Source of the DNA: an uncultured Flavobacteriales bacterium | Lineage (GTDB): Bacteria > Bacteroidota > Bacteroidia > Flavobacteriales_D > Sanyastnellaceae | NCBI GenBank assembly: GCA_905478325.1 | Contig: CAJQIB010000053.1 | Coordinates: 1 to 36,257, forward strand | Length of the DNA: 36,257 nt | Direction: 5' to 3' | In this document: positions 27,393-35,299 of the stretch, piece after piece | Numbering within the stretch: position 1 is the first letter of the stretch | How the letters are laid out: each line of letters opens with the position of its first letter | Notes under the pieces: model-generated | The model's database searches: none | Told to the model about the DNA's origin: nothing | Seen by the model: only the letters and a program-made list of their open reading frames with translations | Translations under genes and position numbers: made by a program

Positions 27393-28649
27393 ATGAAAGC
27401 ATTGCACAACATCTTGGATTCGATCCGGCCTCATTTTGAGGAAGGAGGAAAGCTGAGCAAGTTTTGGGTGGTTTTTGACTCCCTCGAAACATTTGCCTTT
27501 ACTCCAGGGCATACGAACAAAAATGGAGTTCACATTCGGGACGGAGTGGATTTGAAGCGCACCATGTTCTTGGTGATTTTGGCTTTGGTTCCCGCTTTGC
27601 TCTTTGGAACGTGGAACCAGGGACACCAGTACCTTCTTTCCATAGGGGAGATTAGCGTATCGGATGCTTGGAACACCATGATTTGGGACAAGCTGTTGAT
27701 TGGAGCCTGGAAGGTTCTGCCGCTGGTTGTTGTGAGTTATGGAGTTGGATTGGGCATTGAATTCTTGTTTGCAGGTTTTCGCAAGCACAGCATCAATGAA
27801 GGATTCCTGGTTTCGGGAATGCTGATTCCGTTGATCATGCCGATCGATGTGCCCTTGTGGATGGTCGCTGTGGCCGTGGCATTTTCAGTGATCATCGCGA
27901 AGGAAGTATTTGGAGGTACAGGAATGAACATCTTGAATGTGGCCTTAACCGCCCGCGCCTTTTTGTTCTTTGCTTATCCGAAACAGTTGTCCGGAGAAAT
28001 TTGGATTCATGAGGTGGCCGCTTCGAAGTCGGGTGGTCTGCTCGTGGACGGATATACGGGGGCTACGGCTCTTGGGGAACTGGCTTCGACAGTGGGTAAG
28101 CCCATTATGAATGCGGATGTCACATCGGTGATGGGCATGTTTGACGCCGGGGGAATGTACAGTCTGAGCAATGCCTTTTTGGGCCTAATTCCAGGTTCAA
28201 TCGGTGAGACTTCGGCTTTGGCCATCTTAATCGGAGCTGCGCTTCTGATTTGGACGGGCATCGGAAGTTGGAAGGTGATGAGTTCTTTTTTAGTGGGTGG
28301 CTTGGTGATGGGATTCTTGTTCAATCTCATGGGGATGAATGCTTACATGACGTTGCCTCCGATTCATCAAGTGGTGATGGGAGGATTCATGTTTGGCATG
28401 GTCTTCATGGCTACGGACCCTGTCAGTGCCGCTCAAACAGAGCGCGGCAAATGGATTTACGGCTTTTTGGGTGGGTTCTTGTCGATCATGATTCGCGTTT
28501 TCAACCCGGCTTATCCTGAAGGAGTGATGATGGCAATCTTGTTCATGAATGTCATGGCACCCCTCATTGACCATTATGTGATTCAAGCGAATGTCAGCAA
28601 GCGTGAAAAACGCGCAATGCTTGCCTCCGCTCAACGAGCCTCCGCATAA
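27393..28649 (+). CDS. nqrB: Na+-translocating NADH:quinone reductase subunit B
   Basis: NqrB is a polytopic membrane subunit carrying covalent FMN, riboflavin-binding surfaces and part of the sodium path. The protein has 418 residues. The N-terminal about 50 residues are cytoplasmic, then about ten hydrophobic segments follow. The flavinylation motif DGYTGATAL (residues 219-227) places the FMN on Thr225, the target of ApbE encoded downstream. Another conserved stretch is GGTGMNILNVALTARAFLFF near 174. It begins 9 bases after nqrA. Confidence 0.96.
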   Translation: MKALHNILDSIRPHFEEGGKLSKFWVVFDSLETFAFTPGHTNKNGVHIRDGVDLKRTMFLVILALVPALLFGTWNQGHQYLLSIGEISVSDAWNTMIWDKLLIGAWKVLPLVVVSYGVGLGIEFLFAGFRKHSINEGFLVSGMLIPLIMPIDVPLWMVAVAVAFSVIIAKEVFGGTGMNILNVALTARAFLFFAYPKQLSGEIWIHEVAASKSGGLLVDGYTGATALGELASTVGKPIMNADVTSVMGMFDAGGMYSLSNAFLGLIPGSIGETSALAILIGAALLIWTGIGSWKVMSSFLVGGLVMGFLFNLMGMNAYMTLPPIHQVVMGGFMFGMVFMATDPVSAAQTERGKWIYGFLGGFLSIMIRVFNPAYPEGVMMAILFMNVMAPLIDHYVIQANVSKREKRAMLASAQRASA

Positions 28650-28659
28650 ATATTGAGTC

Positions 28660-29463
28660 ATGGCAATCAATAAAAACAGTACAGTTTACACGTTTGGCTT
28701 TTCCATTGCGATGGTCATTGTCGTCGGTATTTCTTTGGCCTACACATCGTTGTCCCTCAAGGACCGACAAGATGCCAATGCTGCTGACAAGAAGATGATG
28801 AACATCCTTTCAGCCATTGGTGTTGAGGCAAATCGCGCGAATGCAGGTGATTTGTTCGCAGATTATGTCGTCGAACGTGTTTCCATAGACGGATCTGGCC
28901 GTCAGGTGAATGCAACAGTAGACCCGGTGAATGCGAAGGACAAGCAAGATCCTTTTAGCATAGAAGTGATGAAGGATTACCGCGCAAAAATCAAATCGGC
29001 AGTGAAGGCTGCTGACGGTGACGCGGCAACCCTTCAGGCTGCGCTCGAATCCGCGGACTTGCAATTCCCCCTTTACCGCTGCTCAAAGGACGATCAGGAT
29101 CTCTTTGTGGTTCCTTTGGTCGGATCGGGTCTATGGGGACCGATTTGGGGGTTTGTTGCCCTTGAGGACGATATGACGACGATTTACGGCGCCAACTTTG
29201 ACCACAAGACCGAAACGCCTGGACTGGGTGCCGAAATCAGAGAAGGGTTCTTTACGGATAAGTTCCGCGGAAAGAAATTGAACACGGCTGGACCGTTGCT
29301 GTTCTCTATCCTCAAAGGAGGAGCTCAAACCAATGAGAACAGTGTGGATGGAATTACTGGCGGAACGATTACATCGAAAGGAGTGGATGAAATGATCAAT
29401 CGCACGTTGGCGGTGTATCTCCGCTACTTTGAATCTCAAACTCAAACCCGCGCACAAAAATGA
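28660..29463 (+). CDS. nqrC: Na+-translocating NADH:quinone reductase subunit C
   Basis: NqrC has a single N-terminal membrane anchor (FGFSIAMVIVVGISLAYTS, residues 12-30) and a periplasmic domain with covalent FMN. The protein has 267 residues. The conserved stretch SGLWGPIWGFVALEDD lies near 156 and ETPGLGAEI near 185. The flavinylation site is DGITGGTITS (residues 230-239), so FMN is expected on Thr236; the residue before it is Gly rather than the Ala usual in the DgxsgAT consensus. The stop overlaps the nqrD ATG in ATGA. Confidence 0.94.
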   Translation: MAINKNSTVYTFGFSIAMVIVVGISLAYTSLSLKDRQDANAADKKMMNILSAIGVEANRANAGDLFADYVVERVSIDGSGRQVNATVDPVNAKDKQDPFSIEVMKDYRAKIKSAVKAADGDAATLQAALESADLQFPLYRCSKDDQDLFVVPLVGSGLWGPIWGFVALEDDMTTIYGANFDHKTETPGLGAEIREGFFTDKFRGKKLNTAGPLLFSILKGGAQTNENSVDGITGGTITSKGVDEMINRTLAVYLRYFESQTQTRAQK

Positions 29464-30155
29464 GCACGGAAACCACACCTGCGGTCACTCAGAAGAAAGA
29501 GTCTCTGTTCTCCAAAAAGAATAAGAAACTGCTGTCTGATCCGCTCAATGACTCCAATCCAATTACCGTTCAGGTATTGGGCATTTGTTCAGCATTGGCA
29601 ATTACAGTACAATTGCAGCAAGCGGTCATCATGAGCTTGTCTGTATTGTTTGTTATGATTGGCGGAAACGTTATCATTTCGTTGATGCGCAATTTGGTCC
29701 CAGACCGTATCCGCATCATCGTACAATTGGTCGTTGTGGCCTCTTTGGTCATCATTGTGGACGAAGTGTTGCAGGCTTTCCAACCAGACATTTCAGAAAA
29801 GCTGTCCGTATTTGTAGGCCTGATTATTACCAATTGTATCATCATGGGGCGTTTGGAAGCATTTGCGCTGGCCAACAAACCTGGACCATCTTTCTTGGAT
29901 GCGATTGGAAACGGCATGGGCTACGCTTGGATTTTGTTGGTGGTATCCATCGTCCGGGAAATCTTTGGTAGCGGAGCGATATCCCTTCCAGGAATGGGAC
30001 AAGTGAAGTTTTTGCCAACAAGCTGGTTTATCAGTGAAGGCGGGCTTTACGAAAACAACAACTTGATGATTTTGCCTCCGATGGCATTGATCACTGTGGG
30101 CATTATCATTTGGATTCAGCGTAGTCGCAACCAAGCTTTAATCGAGGAGAACTGA
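29460..30155 (+). CDS. nqrD: Na+-translocating NADH:quinone reductase subunit D
   Basis: NqrD is a six-helix membrane subunit that pairs with NqrE in an inverted arrangement and holds the intramembrane iron centre between them. The protein has 231 residues, about 20 longer than many NqrD, owing to a charged N-terminal extension ([16 protein letters not shown]). The membrane cysteine lies in [16 protein letters not shown] near residue 121, in the conserved half of the iron site. It overlaps nqrC by 4 bases and nqrE by 1 base, implying coupled translation. Confidence 0.95.
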   Translation: MSTETTPAVTQKKESLFSKKNKKLLSDPLNDSNPITVQVLGICSALAITVQLQQAVIMSLSVLFVMIGGNVIISLMRNLVPDRIRIIVQLVVVASLVIIVDEVLQAFQPDISEKLSVFVGLIITNCIIMGRLEAFALANKPGPSFLDAIGNGMGYAWILLVVSIVREIFGSGAISLPGMGQVKFLPTSWFISEGGLYENNNLMILPPMALITVGIIIWIQRSRNQALIEEN

Positions 30156-30769
30156 TGGAATACTTCAACATTTTTGTCAAAGGCATCTTCATTGAAAACA
30201 TGATTTTCGCCTACTTCTTGGGAATGTGCTCTTATTTGGCCGTTTCCAAGACGGTAAAAACAGCCAATGGATTGGGGCTTGCCGTAATTTTCGTTCTGGG
30301 AATTACAGTACCGATCAATTATTTGTTAGAGAACTATGTCCTGAAGGAAGGAGCATTGTCTTGGCTGAGTCCAGAATATGCAAACGTTGACCTAGGCTTC
30401 TTGAGTTACATCATGTTCATCGCTGTCATCGCTTCCATGGTGCAGTTGGTGGAGATGATCGTCGAGAAATTCGCGCCGGCTTTGTATGGCGCCTTGGGAA
30501 TCTTTCTTCCGTTGATCGCCGTCAATTGCTCCATCTTGGGTGGTGCGCTGTTCATGCAAGACCGGCAATATCCAAGCATTGGAGAAGCAACTGTTTTTGG
30601 ACTTGGCTCAGGTGTTGGCTGGTGGATCGCCATTGTGGCCATCGCAGCCATTCGTGAGAAAATCCGTTATTCACATGTTCCAGCACCTTTGAGAGGATTG
30701 GGCATTACGTTTATCATCACCGGACTCATGGGCATTGCTTTCATGAGTTTCATGGGCATTGAAATCTGA
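30155..30769 (+). CDS. nqrE: Na+-translocating NADH:quinone reductase subunit E
   Basis: NqrE is the six-helix partner of NqrD. The protein has 204 residues. Conserved motifs include [20 protein letters not shown] near residue 12 (membrane Cys) and [17 protein letters not shown] near 118 (second Cys), which help ligate the iron centre. The start codon overlaps the nqrD stop (TGATG). The nqrF gene starts 5 bases after its stop. Confidence 0.96.
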   Translation: MEYFNIFVKGIFIENMIFAYFLGMCSYLAVSKTVKTANGLGLAVIFVLGITVPINYLLENYVLKEGALSWLSPEYANVDLGFLSYIMFIAVIASMVQLVEMIVEKFAPALYGALGIFLPLIAVNCSILGGALFMQDRQYPSIGEATVFGLGSGVGWWIAIVAIAAIREKIRYSHVPAPLRGLGITFIITGLMGIAFMSFMGIEI

Positions 30770-30774
30770 TTGAG

Positions 30775-32070
30775 ATGACGACGACGATAGTACTGACCAT
30801 TGCGTTCTTTTTAGCAGTTATTCTGCTTCTTGTAGGACTGCTTCTATTTGCGAAAGCAAAGCTCTCACCAAGCGGTGATGTGAGCATTGTCATCAACGGT
30901 GAACGAACATTGCAAGTCGGTGGAGGTAGCACGTTGCTCACGACACTCGGCAACAATGGTGTTTTCTTGCCATCTGCTTGCGGAGGCGGAGGAACTTGCG
31001 TTCAATGCCGTTGCCAGGTTGACAGTGGAGGCGGAAGTATTCTCCCAACAGAGGAGCCACACTTTAGCCGAAAAGAAATCCAGAACAATTGGAGATTGGG
31101 ATGCCAAGTCAAGGTCAAAGAGGACATGGAAATCCGTGTGCCTGAAGAGGTTTTTGGCATCAAGAAGTGGGAGTGCGAGGTGGTCTCCAACTACAATGTA
31201 GCTTCTTTTATTAAGGAATATGTAGTCCGACTCCCTGATGGTGAGCACTTGGAATTTGAGGCAGGAGGGTACATTCAAATAGATGTGCCTGAGACGGTGG
31301 TCGATTTTAAAACCATGGATGTAACAGCGCATCCAGATCACCACAAGGACCCTAAGACGTTCCAAAACGAGTGGGATAAGTTTGGATTATGGGATTTGCA
31401 GATGAAGACTGATGAGCCGATTGTACGGGCCTATTCCATGGCAAACCACCCGGCTGAGGGAAACATTGTTATGTTGAATATTCGAATCGCTACTCCGCCT
31501 TGGGATCGCGCTCGGAATGCCTGGATGCAAGTCAACCCAGGGGTGTGTTCCTCCTTCGTATTTGGACAAAAAGAGGGCGATAAAGTGACCATTTCTGGAC
31601 CGTATGGTGAATTCTTCATCAAGGAAACTGGATCCGAAATGATTTACATCGGAGGCGGTGCTGGCATGGCGCCAATGCGTTCGCATTTGTTTCACCTCTT
31701 CCATACGGTAAAGACGGAACGTAAGGTGACCTTTTGGTATGGCGGTCGCTCCAAGCGAGAGTTGTTCTACCTAGATGATTTCAATAAGATTGCATCGGAA
31801 TTTCCCAACTTTGATTTCCATGTTGTGTTGTCAGAACCTTCTGACGAGGACGATTGGAAAGTCAAGACGGACGTTTCAGATGAAGGGGATGGCTTTTTGG
31901 GTTTCGTGCACAATGCCGTAATTGAGCACCAACTCAGTCACCACGATTCTCCAGAGGACATTGAATTTTATTTCTGTGGTCCACCATTGATGAACCAAGC
32001 GGTTCTGAAGATGTGTGACGATTGGGGTGTTCCTGAAGAGAATGTCAGCTTTGACGATTTTGGAGGATAA
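30775..32070 (+). CDS. nqrF: Na+-translocating NADH:quinone reductase subunit F
   Basis: NqrF oxidises NADH and passes electrons through FAD and a [2Fe-2S] cluster into the pump. The protein has 431 residues. A single N-terminal membrane helix (residues 4-26) is followed by a ferredoxin domain with cluster ligands Cys69, Cys75, Cys78 and Cys110 (CGGGGTCVQC, LGCQV). The FAD-binding motif RAYSMANHP lies near 218 and the NADH-binding GGGAGMAPMRSH near 298. It ends in the conserved FDDFGG. The apbE start codon lies inside its last 29 bases. Confidence 0.96.
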   Translation: MTTTIVLTIAFFLAVILLLVGLLLFAKAKLSPSGDVSIVINGERTLQVGGGSTLLTTLGNNGVFLPSACGGGGTCVQCRCQVDSGGGSILPTEEPHFSRKEIQNNWRLGCQVKVKEDMEIRVPEEVFGIKKWECEVVSNYNVASFIKEYVVRLPDGEHLEFEAGGYIQIDVPETVVDFKTMDVTAHPDHHKDPKTFQNEWDKFGLWDLQMKTDEPIVRAYSMANHPAEGNIVMLNIRIATPPWDRARNAWMQVNPGVCSSFVFGQKEGDKVTISGPYGEFFIKETGSEMIYIGGGAGMAPMRSHLFHLFHTVKTERKVTFWYGGRSKRELFYLDDFNKIASEFPNFDFHVVLSEPSDEDDWKVKTDVSDEGDGFLGFVHNAVIEHQLSHHDSPEDIEFYFCGPPLMNQAVLKMCDDWGVPEENVSFDDFGG

Positions 32071-33181
32071 AAGGACCTTTTTTGCCCGTTTCAACAAGGC
32101 CTTCCTATTCGGGTGGGCCTTTGTTGTTGTTTGTGGTTGTGGATCATCTGAGGAAAGGGTGATTGCCAAGCAGAACATCGTACATCAAGGAGACACGCAG
32201 GGAACGACGTATGTCATCAAATACCACGGAGCAGACTCTGTAGATCAGCGAATCATTGAGGAGGTATTGGAGCAAGTTGATGTCGAGTTCAATCTATGGC
32301 GTCCTGACTCTCGCATCAATGCGGTGAATGCATTTAAGAGCGATCAAACAGTGTTCTCATTTGAGGATTCAAATCGTTTGTGGTCGGTCTTGTGGGACAA
32401 GTGCTTGGAGATGCATTCTGCTTCAAAAGGAGCTTTCGACCCGACGGTTCATCCTTTGGTAGAATTGTGGGGGTTTGGATTGAAAAACAAAACTTCGGTT
32501 GCTCGAGAGGATGTTGAGAGAATTTTACCGCATGTCGGCATGACAACCGACCGGATTGACTTGGACGAAGTTGAAGAAGGCAGGATTTACCAGCGAACAC
32601 ATGTGCGAAAGGGAGACCGTGAAACCTCCGTTGATTTCAATGCCATAGCCCAAGGAATGACCGTGGATTTACTCGGGGATGCGTTGGTGGAACACGGAGT
32701 TACTGATTACATGGTAGAAGTGGGAGGTGAAGTCAAGTGCATGGGAGTCCGCAACGACGGTCAACCCTGGCGGATCGCTATCGATCGCCCAGTGGACTCA
32801 GCATGGGGTGAACGTCCTCTACAGGTGGTTGTGAACGTGCAGGATGCGGCCATCTGTACCAGTGGGAACTACCGGAAATTTCATGAAGTCGATGGTGTAA
32901 AACGCTCGCACACCATCAGTCCTTTTACGGGGTACCCTGTAACGCACGCTTTGTTGAGTGTCACGATTAAAGCAGTGGATGCCTCTACGGCTGACGCCCT
33001 GGCAACAGCTTGTATGGTGTGGGGTCCTGTTCGCGGAAGGTCCTTCATCAAGGAATACCGAGACAACCATCCCGAGGAAGCGATTGAAGCTTACTTCATT
33101 TCAGCCGCAGAAAACGACACACACGTGTATTGGGAAACGGAAGGGTGGAATCAAGCGTTGCTCCCTGAAGATCAACTTTGA
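32042..33181 (+). CDS. apbE: FAD:protein FMN transferase (ApbE), lipoprotein
   Basis: ApbE cleaves FAD and transfers FMN to the threonines of NqrB and NqrC. The protein has 379 residues from ATG 32042, overlapping nqrF by 29 bases; a GTG at 32015 is also in frame. The N-terminus is basic then hydrophobic (AFLFGWAFVVVCGC) with Cys33 as the likely lipidated residue, matching periplasmic action. Family motifs: GTTYVIKYHG near 54, VDFNAIAQGMTVD, VEVGGEVKCMG, HTISPFTGYPV and the metal-binding DASTADALATA. Overlap with nqrF and its substrate subunits in the same operon make the assignment firm. Its last 10 bases overlap, tail-to-tail, the small minus-strand gene. Confidence 0.95.
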   Translation: MSALTILEDKRTFFARFNKAFLFGWAFVVVCGCGSSEERVIAKQNIVHQGDTQGTTYVIKYHGADSVDQRIIEEVLEQVDVEFNLWRPDSRINAVNAFKSDQTVFSFEDSNRLWSVLWDKCLEMHSASKGAFDPTVHPLVELWGFGLKNKTSVAREDVERILPHVGMTTDRIDLDEVEEGRIYQRTHVRKGDRETSVDFNAIAQGMTVDLLGDALVEHGVTDYMVEVGGEVKCMGVRNDGQPWRIAIDRPVDSAWGERPLQVVVNVQDAAICTSGNYRKFHEVDGVKRSHTISPFTGYPVTHALLSVTIKAVDASTADALATACMVWGPVRGRSFIKEYRDNHPEEAIEAYFISAAENDTHVYWETEGWNQALLPEDQL

Positions 33182-33393
33182 GGAGGGCTGTCTGCAGGGT
33201 TTTCACTCAAGCAGACATCTTGAGGGCGGGCACCACAAACAGAACACGTCCCTGATTCGTCTTTCAGTAAAGGGTTCGAACTGGCGCAGGTTCCTGCAAA
33301 TTCGCCATCTTTCTTCACCAGAAGCTTGATGGATATCCCCGCAAAACCTAAACCGATCAAGCCGATAGCAAGTAAGACTACGTTCCATTCCAT
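33172..33393 (-). CDS. Small four-Cys membrane protein, candidate Na+-NQR maturation factor (NqrM-like)
   Basis: The protein has 73 residues: one N-terminal membrane helix (residues 4-24, VVLLAIGLIGLGFAGISIKL), a basic KKDGEF, then four cysteines (Cys36, Cys50, Cys53, Cys61) in GTCASS and GTCSVCGARPQDVC. The helix-plus-four-Cys plan matches the NqrM (DUF539) factor needed to insert iron into Na+-NQR in Vibrio; that role is from family knowledge, and the Cys spacing is similar but not identical. Position next to nqr-apbE supports it, though here it is on the opposite strand and overlaps apbE by 10 bases. A TAAATTTA element precedes its ATG by 4 bases. It could instead be an unrelated small metal-binding membrane protein. 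Confidence 0.7.
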   Translation of the reverse strand: MEWNVVLLAIGLIGLGFAGISIKLLVKKDGEFAGTCASSNPLLKDESGTCSVCGARPQDVCLSENPADSPPQS

Positions 33394-33397
33394 GGGG

Positions 33398-33405
33398 TAA
33401 ATTTA
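33398..33405 (-). promoter_or_regulatory. Possible -7 element of the NqrM-like gene
   Basis: TAAATTTA lies 4 bases before the ATG at 33393, the same 8-mer and the same spacing as at ligA. The rest of the 92-base divergent region (33394-33485) is AT-rich with no other clear motif. Confidence 0.3.
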
Positions 33406-33485
33406 GCGCTTGATTTTAAGTATATGCGGCGAAACACGTGGAATTGCCGTTAAAATTTCGTATTTTAAATGCTTAACCAGGGATC

Positions 33486-35261
33486 ATGTGGCGTGCAGTT
33501 ATTCGATGGGTGTTGATCATGGGCAGCATGTTGCCTGTTTCCCTGTGGGCTCAATTCGAATCGTGCGCATGTCCACCCATCGGAGACCGGCCGTTGACGT
33601 ATGTGAATGATGGAGAGGGGTCGGGCACGGGGACTGTGCATTGGACGTGCGATAGCATCTATGTTTTAACAGAGACCGTTTTTGTCAATGCAGGTGATGC
33701 TTTGACCATTGACCCCGGAACGGTCATCATGGGGAGACAAGCGTTAGCGATTGATACGTTGACGTATACGTTGCCAAATGGCAATCCGTCGTTGCGTGAG
33801 GACTACATATTCAGTCAAGAGGCGGGGAGTTTAGTCGTTGCAGCAGGTGCGGAAATTCAAGCGGAAGGCACATCCAATTGTCCCATTGTTTTCACGTACG
33901 AAGGGGATCCCATGGACGGAAGTTCGGGGTATGACCTCCGAGGTAAATGGGGAGGTTTGATTGTTTGTGGCCACGGCTCCTTGAACACATATGACGGTGA
34001 TGATACAGTCGAGGGCATTGAAGATTGGTCAGGACAAAACAGGCATGTGTATGGGAATGGAACGGATCCTGATGGCTCTTCTGGAATTTTGAAATTCTTG
34101 AGCATTCGTCATGGATCGACTTCACGGGGCATCAGTCAATTTGGAAATGGCTTAGAGACCAACGCGTTTACGTTGTGTGGCGTCGGAAGTACGACCACCG
34201 TGGATTACATCGAAGCGGTAGCGAGCGGTGATGATGGCATTCAAATTTTTGGAGGTACCGTGAATGTGCGCCATTTAGGCCTTGCGTTCAATGCAGAGGA
34301 TGGTCTGGAATACGACCAGGGGTGGCAGGGAAACGGTCAATTCATTTTTGTCATTACCGATGAACTCAGTGGTGCTGGAGAAATGGCGGGCGATTACGAA
34401 GGAGACGATTATGAAGAATTCGACGTGGACATGACATTCATGCCGTTTTCCAATCCGTTGCTATACAATCAAACCTATGTAGGGCGGGGAGAAGCGACGG
34501 CCATCAGGCTGCACAACGGAGCAGGCGTGCGCCTACACAACAGCTTGTTTCTCAATTTTGAGCTTGGAATCGATTTTGAAGATGAAGATCCATGCGATGC
34601 GTGGGAACTTTTGCTCTTTGGAGAAACGCTCATTGAAAACAATCGGTTTTGGAGCATCGGAGATAGCTCAGCCCTATCTGAAATGATCTTGTATAATGAA
34701 GGGTTTGTTTGGAATGGACAAGAAGAAGTTGAAGCCCACTTTATAGCGAACAACAATGCTGCGGCGGACCCTGGCTGTGATTTTGTGTTTGCTACGGAAT
34801 CAGGATTTGTGATCGACCCCATTGATTTGACTCCAGCACTGGACTCGTTGATCATCGATGATGTTTACTTACCATCCATTGATTGGTTTGTTCCGGTCGA
34901 TTACATCGGTGCGTTTTCACACGATCAATCCAATTGGCTCACGTGTTGGACCTACATGGAACAGCTTGGTTTGTTTGGTCAATGGAACACTCCTGAAGGA
35001 ACCGTAGGGGGGTGCACGTATGCATTTGCGTGTAATTTTAACCCTGATGCGGTGGTGGACGATGGTTCTTGCGAAGTGGAATCATGTGCCGGTTGTGTCT
35101 GGCCAGACGCCTCTAATTATGATCCGGAAGCGGTGTGGGATGATGGTTCTTGCGAGCTCATCTCAGAAAACACATGCCCTGAAGACATCAATGCTGATGG
35201 ACAAGTGACAACAACGGATTTGCTGATGTTTTTGGCGGCATACGGTATGGTCTGCCCATGA
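33486..35261 (+). CDS. Secreted beta-helix-like protein with dockerin-like C-terminal tail
   Basis: The protein has 591 residues with a signal peptide (VLIMGSMLPVSLWAQ). Residues about 50-310 read like a right-handed beta-helix surface protein common in Bacteroidota: TIDPGTVIMG, GKWGGLIVCGHG, SSGILKFLSIRHG, SGDDGIQIFGGTVNVRHL and EDGLEYDQGWQGNGQF. Near the C-terminus are two Cys-rich repeats (GCTYAFACNFNPDAVVDDGS, then SNYDPEAVWDDGSC), related to those of the protein at 1-888. The last 28 residues are a dockerin-like calcium loop (DINADGQVTTTD) followed by DLLMFL and a terminal CP, aligning without gaps to the tail of that same protein. No CHU_C or standard Por_Secre domain is present. No catalytic residues can be named; probable surface or secreted structural or binding protein. 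Confidence 0.8.
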   Translation: MWRAVIRWVLIMGSMLPVSLWAQFESCACPPIGDRPLTYVNDGEGSGTGTVHWTCDSIYVLTETVFVNAGDALTIDPGTVIMGRQALAIDTLTYTLPNGNPSLREDYIFSQEAGSLVVAAGAEIQAEGTSNCPIVFTYEGDPMDGSSGYDLRGKWGGLIVCGHGSLNTYDGDDTVEGIEDWSGQNRHVYGNGTDPDGSSGILKFLSIRHGSTSRGISQFGNGLETNAFTLCGVGSTTTVDYIEAVASGDDGIQIFGGTVNVRHLGLAFNAEDGLEYDQGWQGNGQFIFVITDELSGAGEMAGDYEGDDYEEFDVDMTFMPFSNPLLYNQTYVGRGEATAIRLHNGAGVRLHNSLFLNFELGIDFEDEDPCDAWELLLFGETLIENNRFWSIGDSSALSEMILYNEGFVWNGQEEVEAHFIANNNAAADPGCDFVFATESGFVIDPIDLTPALDSLIIDDVYLPSIDWFVPVDYIGAFSHDQSNWLTCWTYMEQLGLFGQWNTPEGTVGGCTYAFACNFNPDAVVDDGSCEVESCAGCVWPDASNYDPEAVWDDGSCELISENTCPEDINADGQVTTTDLLMFLAAYGMVCP

Positions 35262-35299
35262 TGGGTGGAGAGCCACTTGTCGTCATGAACCTAGAGGGG

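Noticed and set aside
27261-27788. 175-codon minus-strand frame across the nqrA/nqrB junction
   Set aside because: Antisense to two conserved genes and without a recognisable product.
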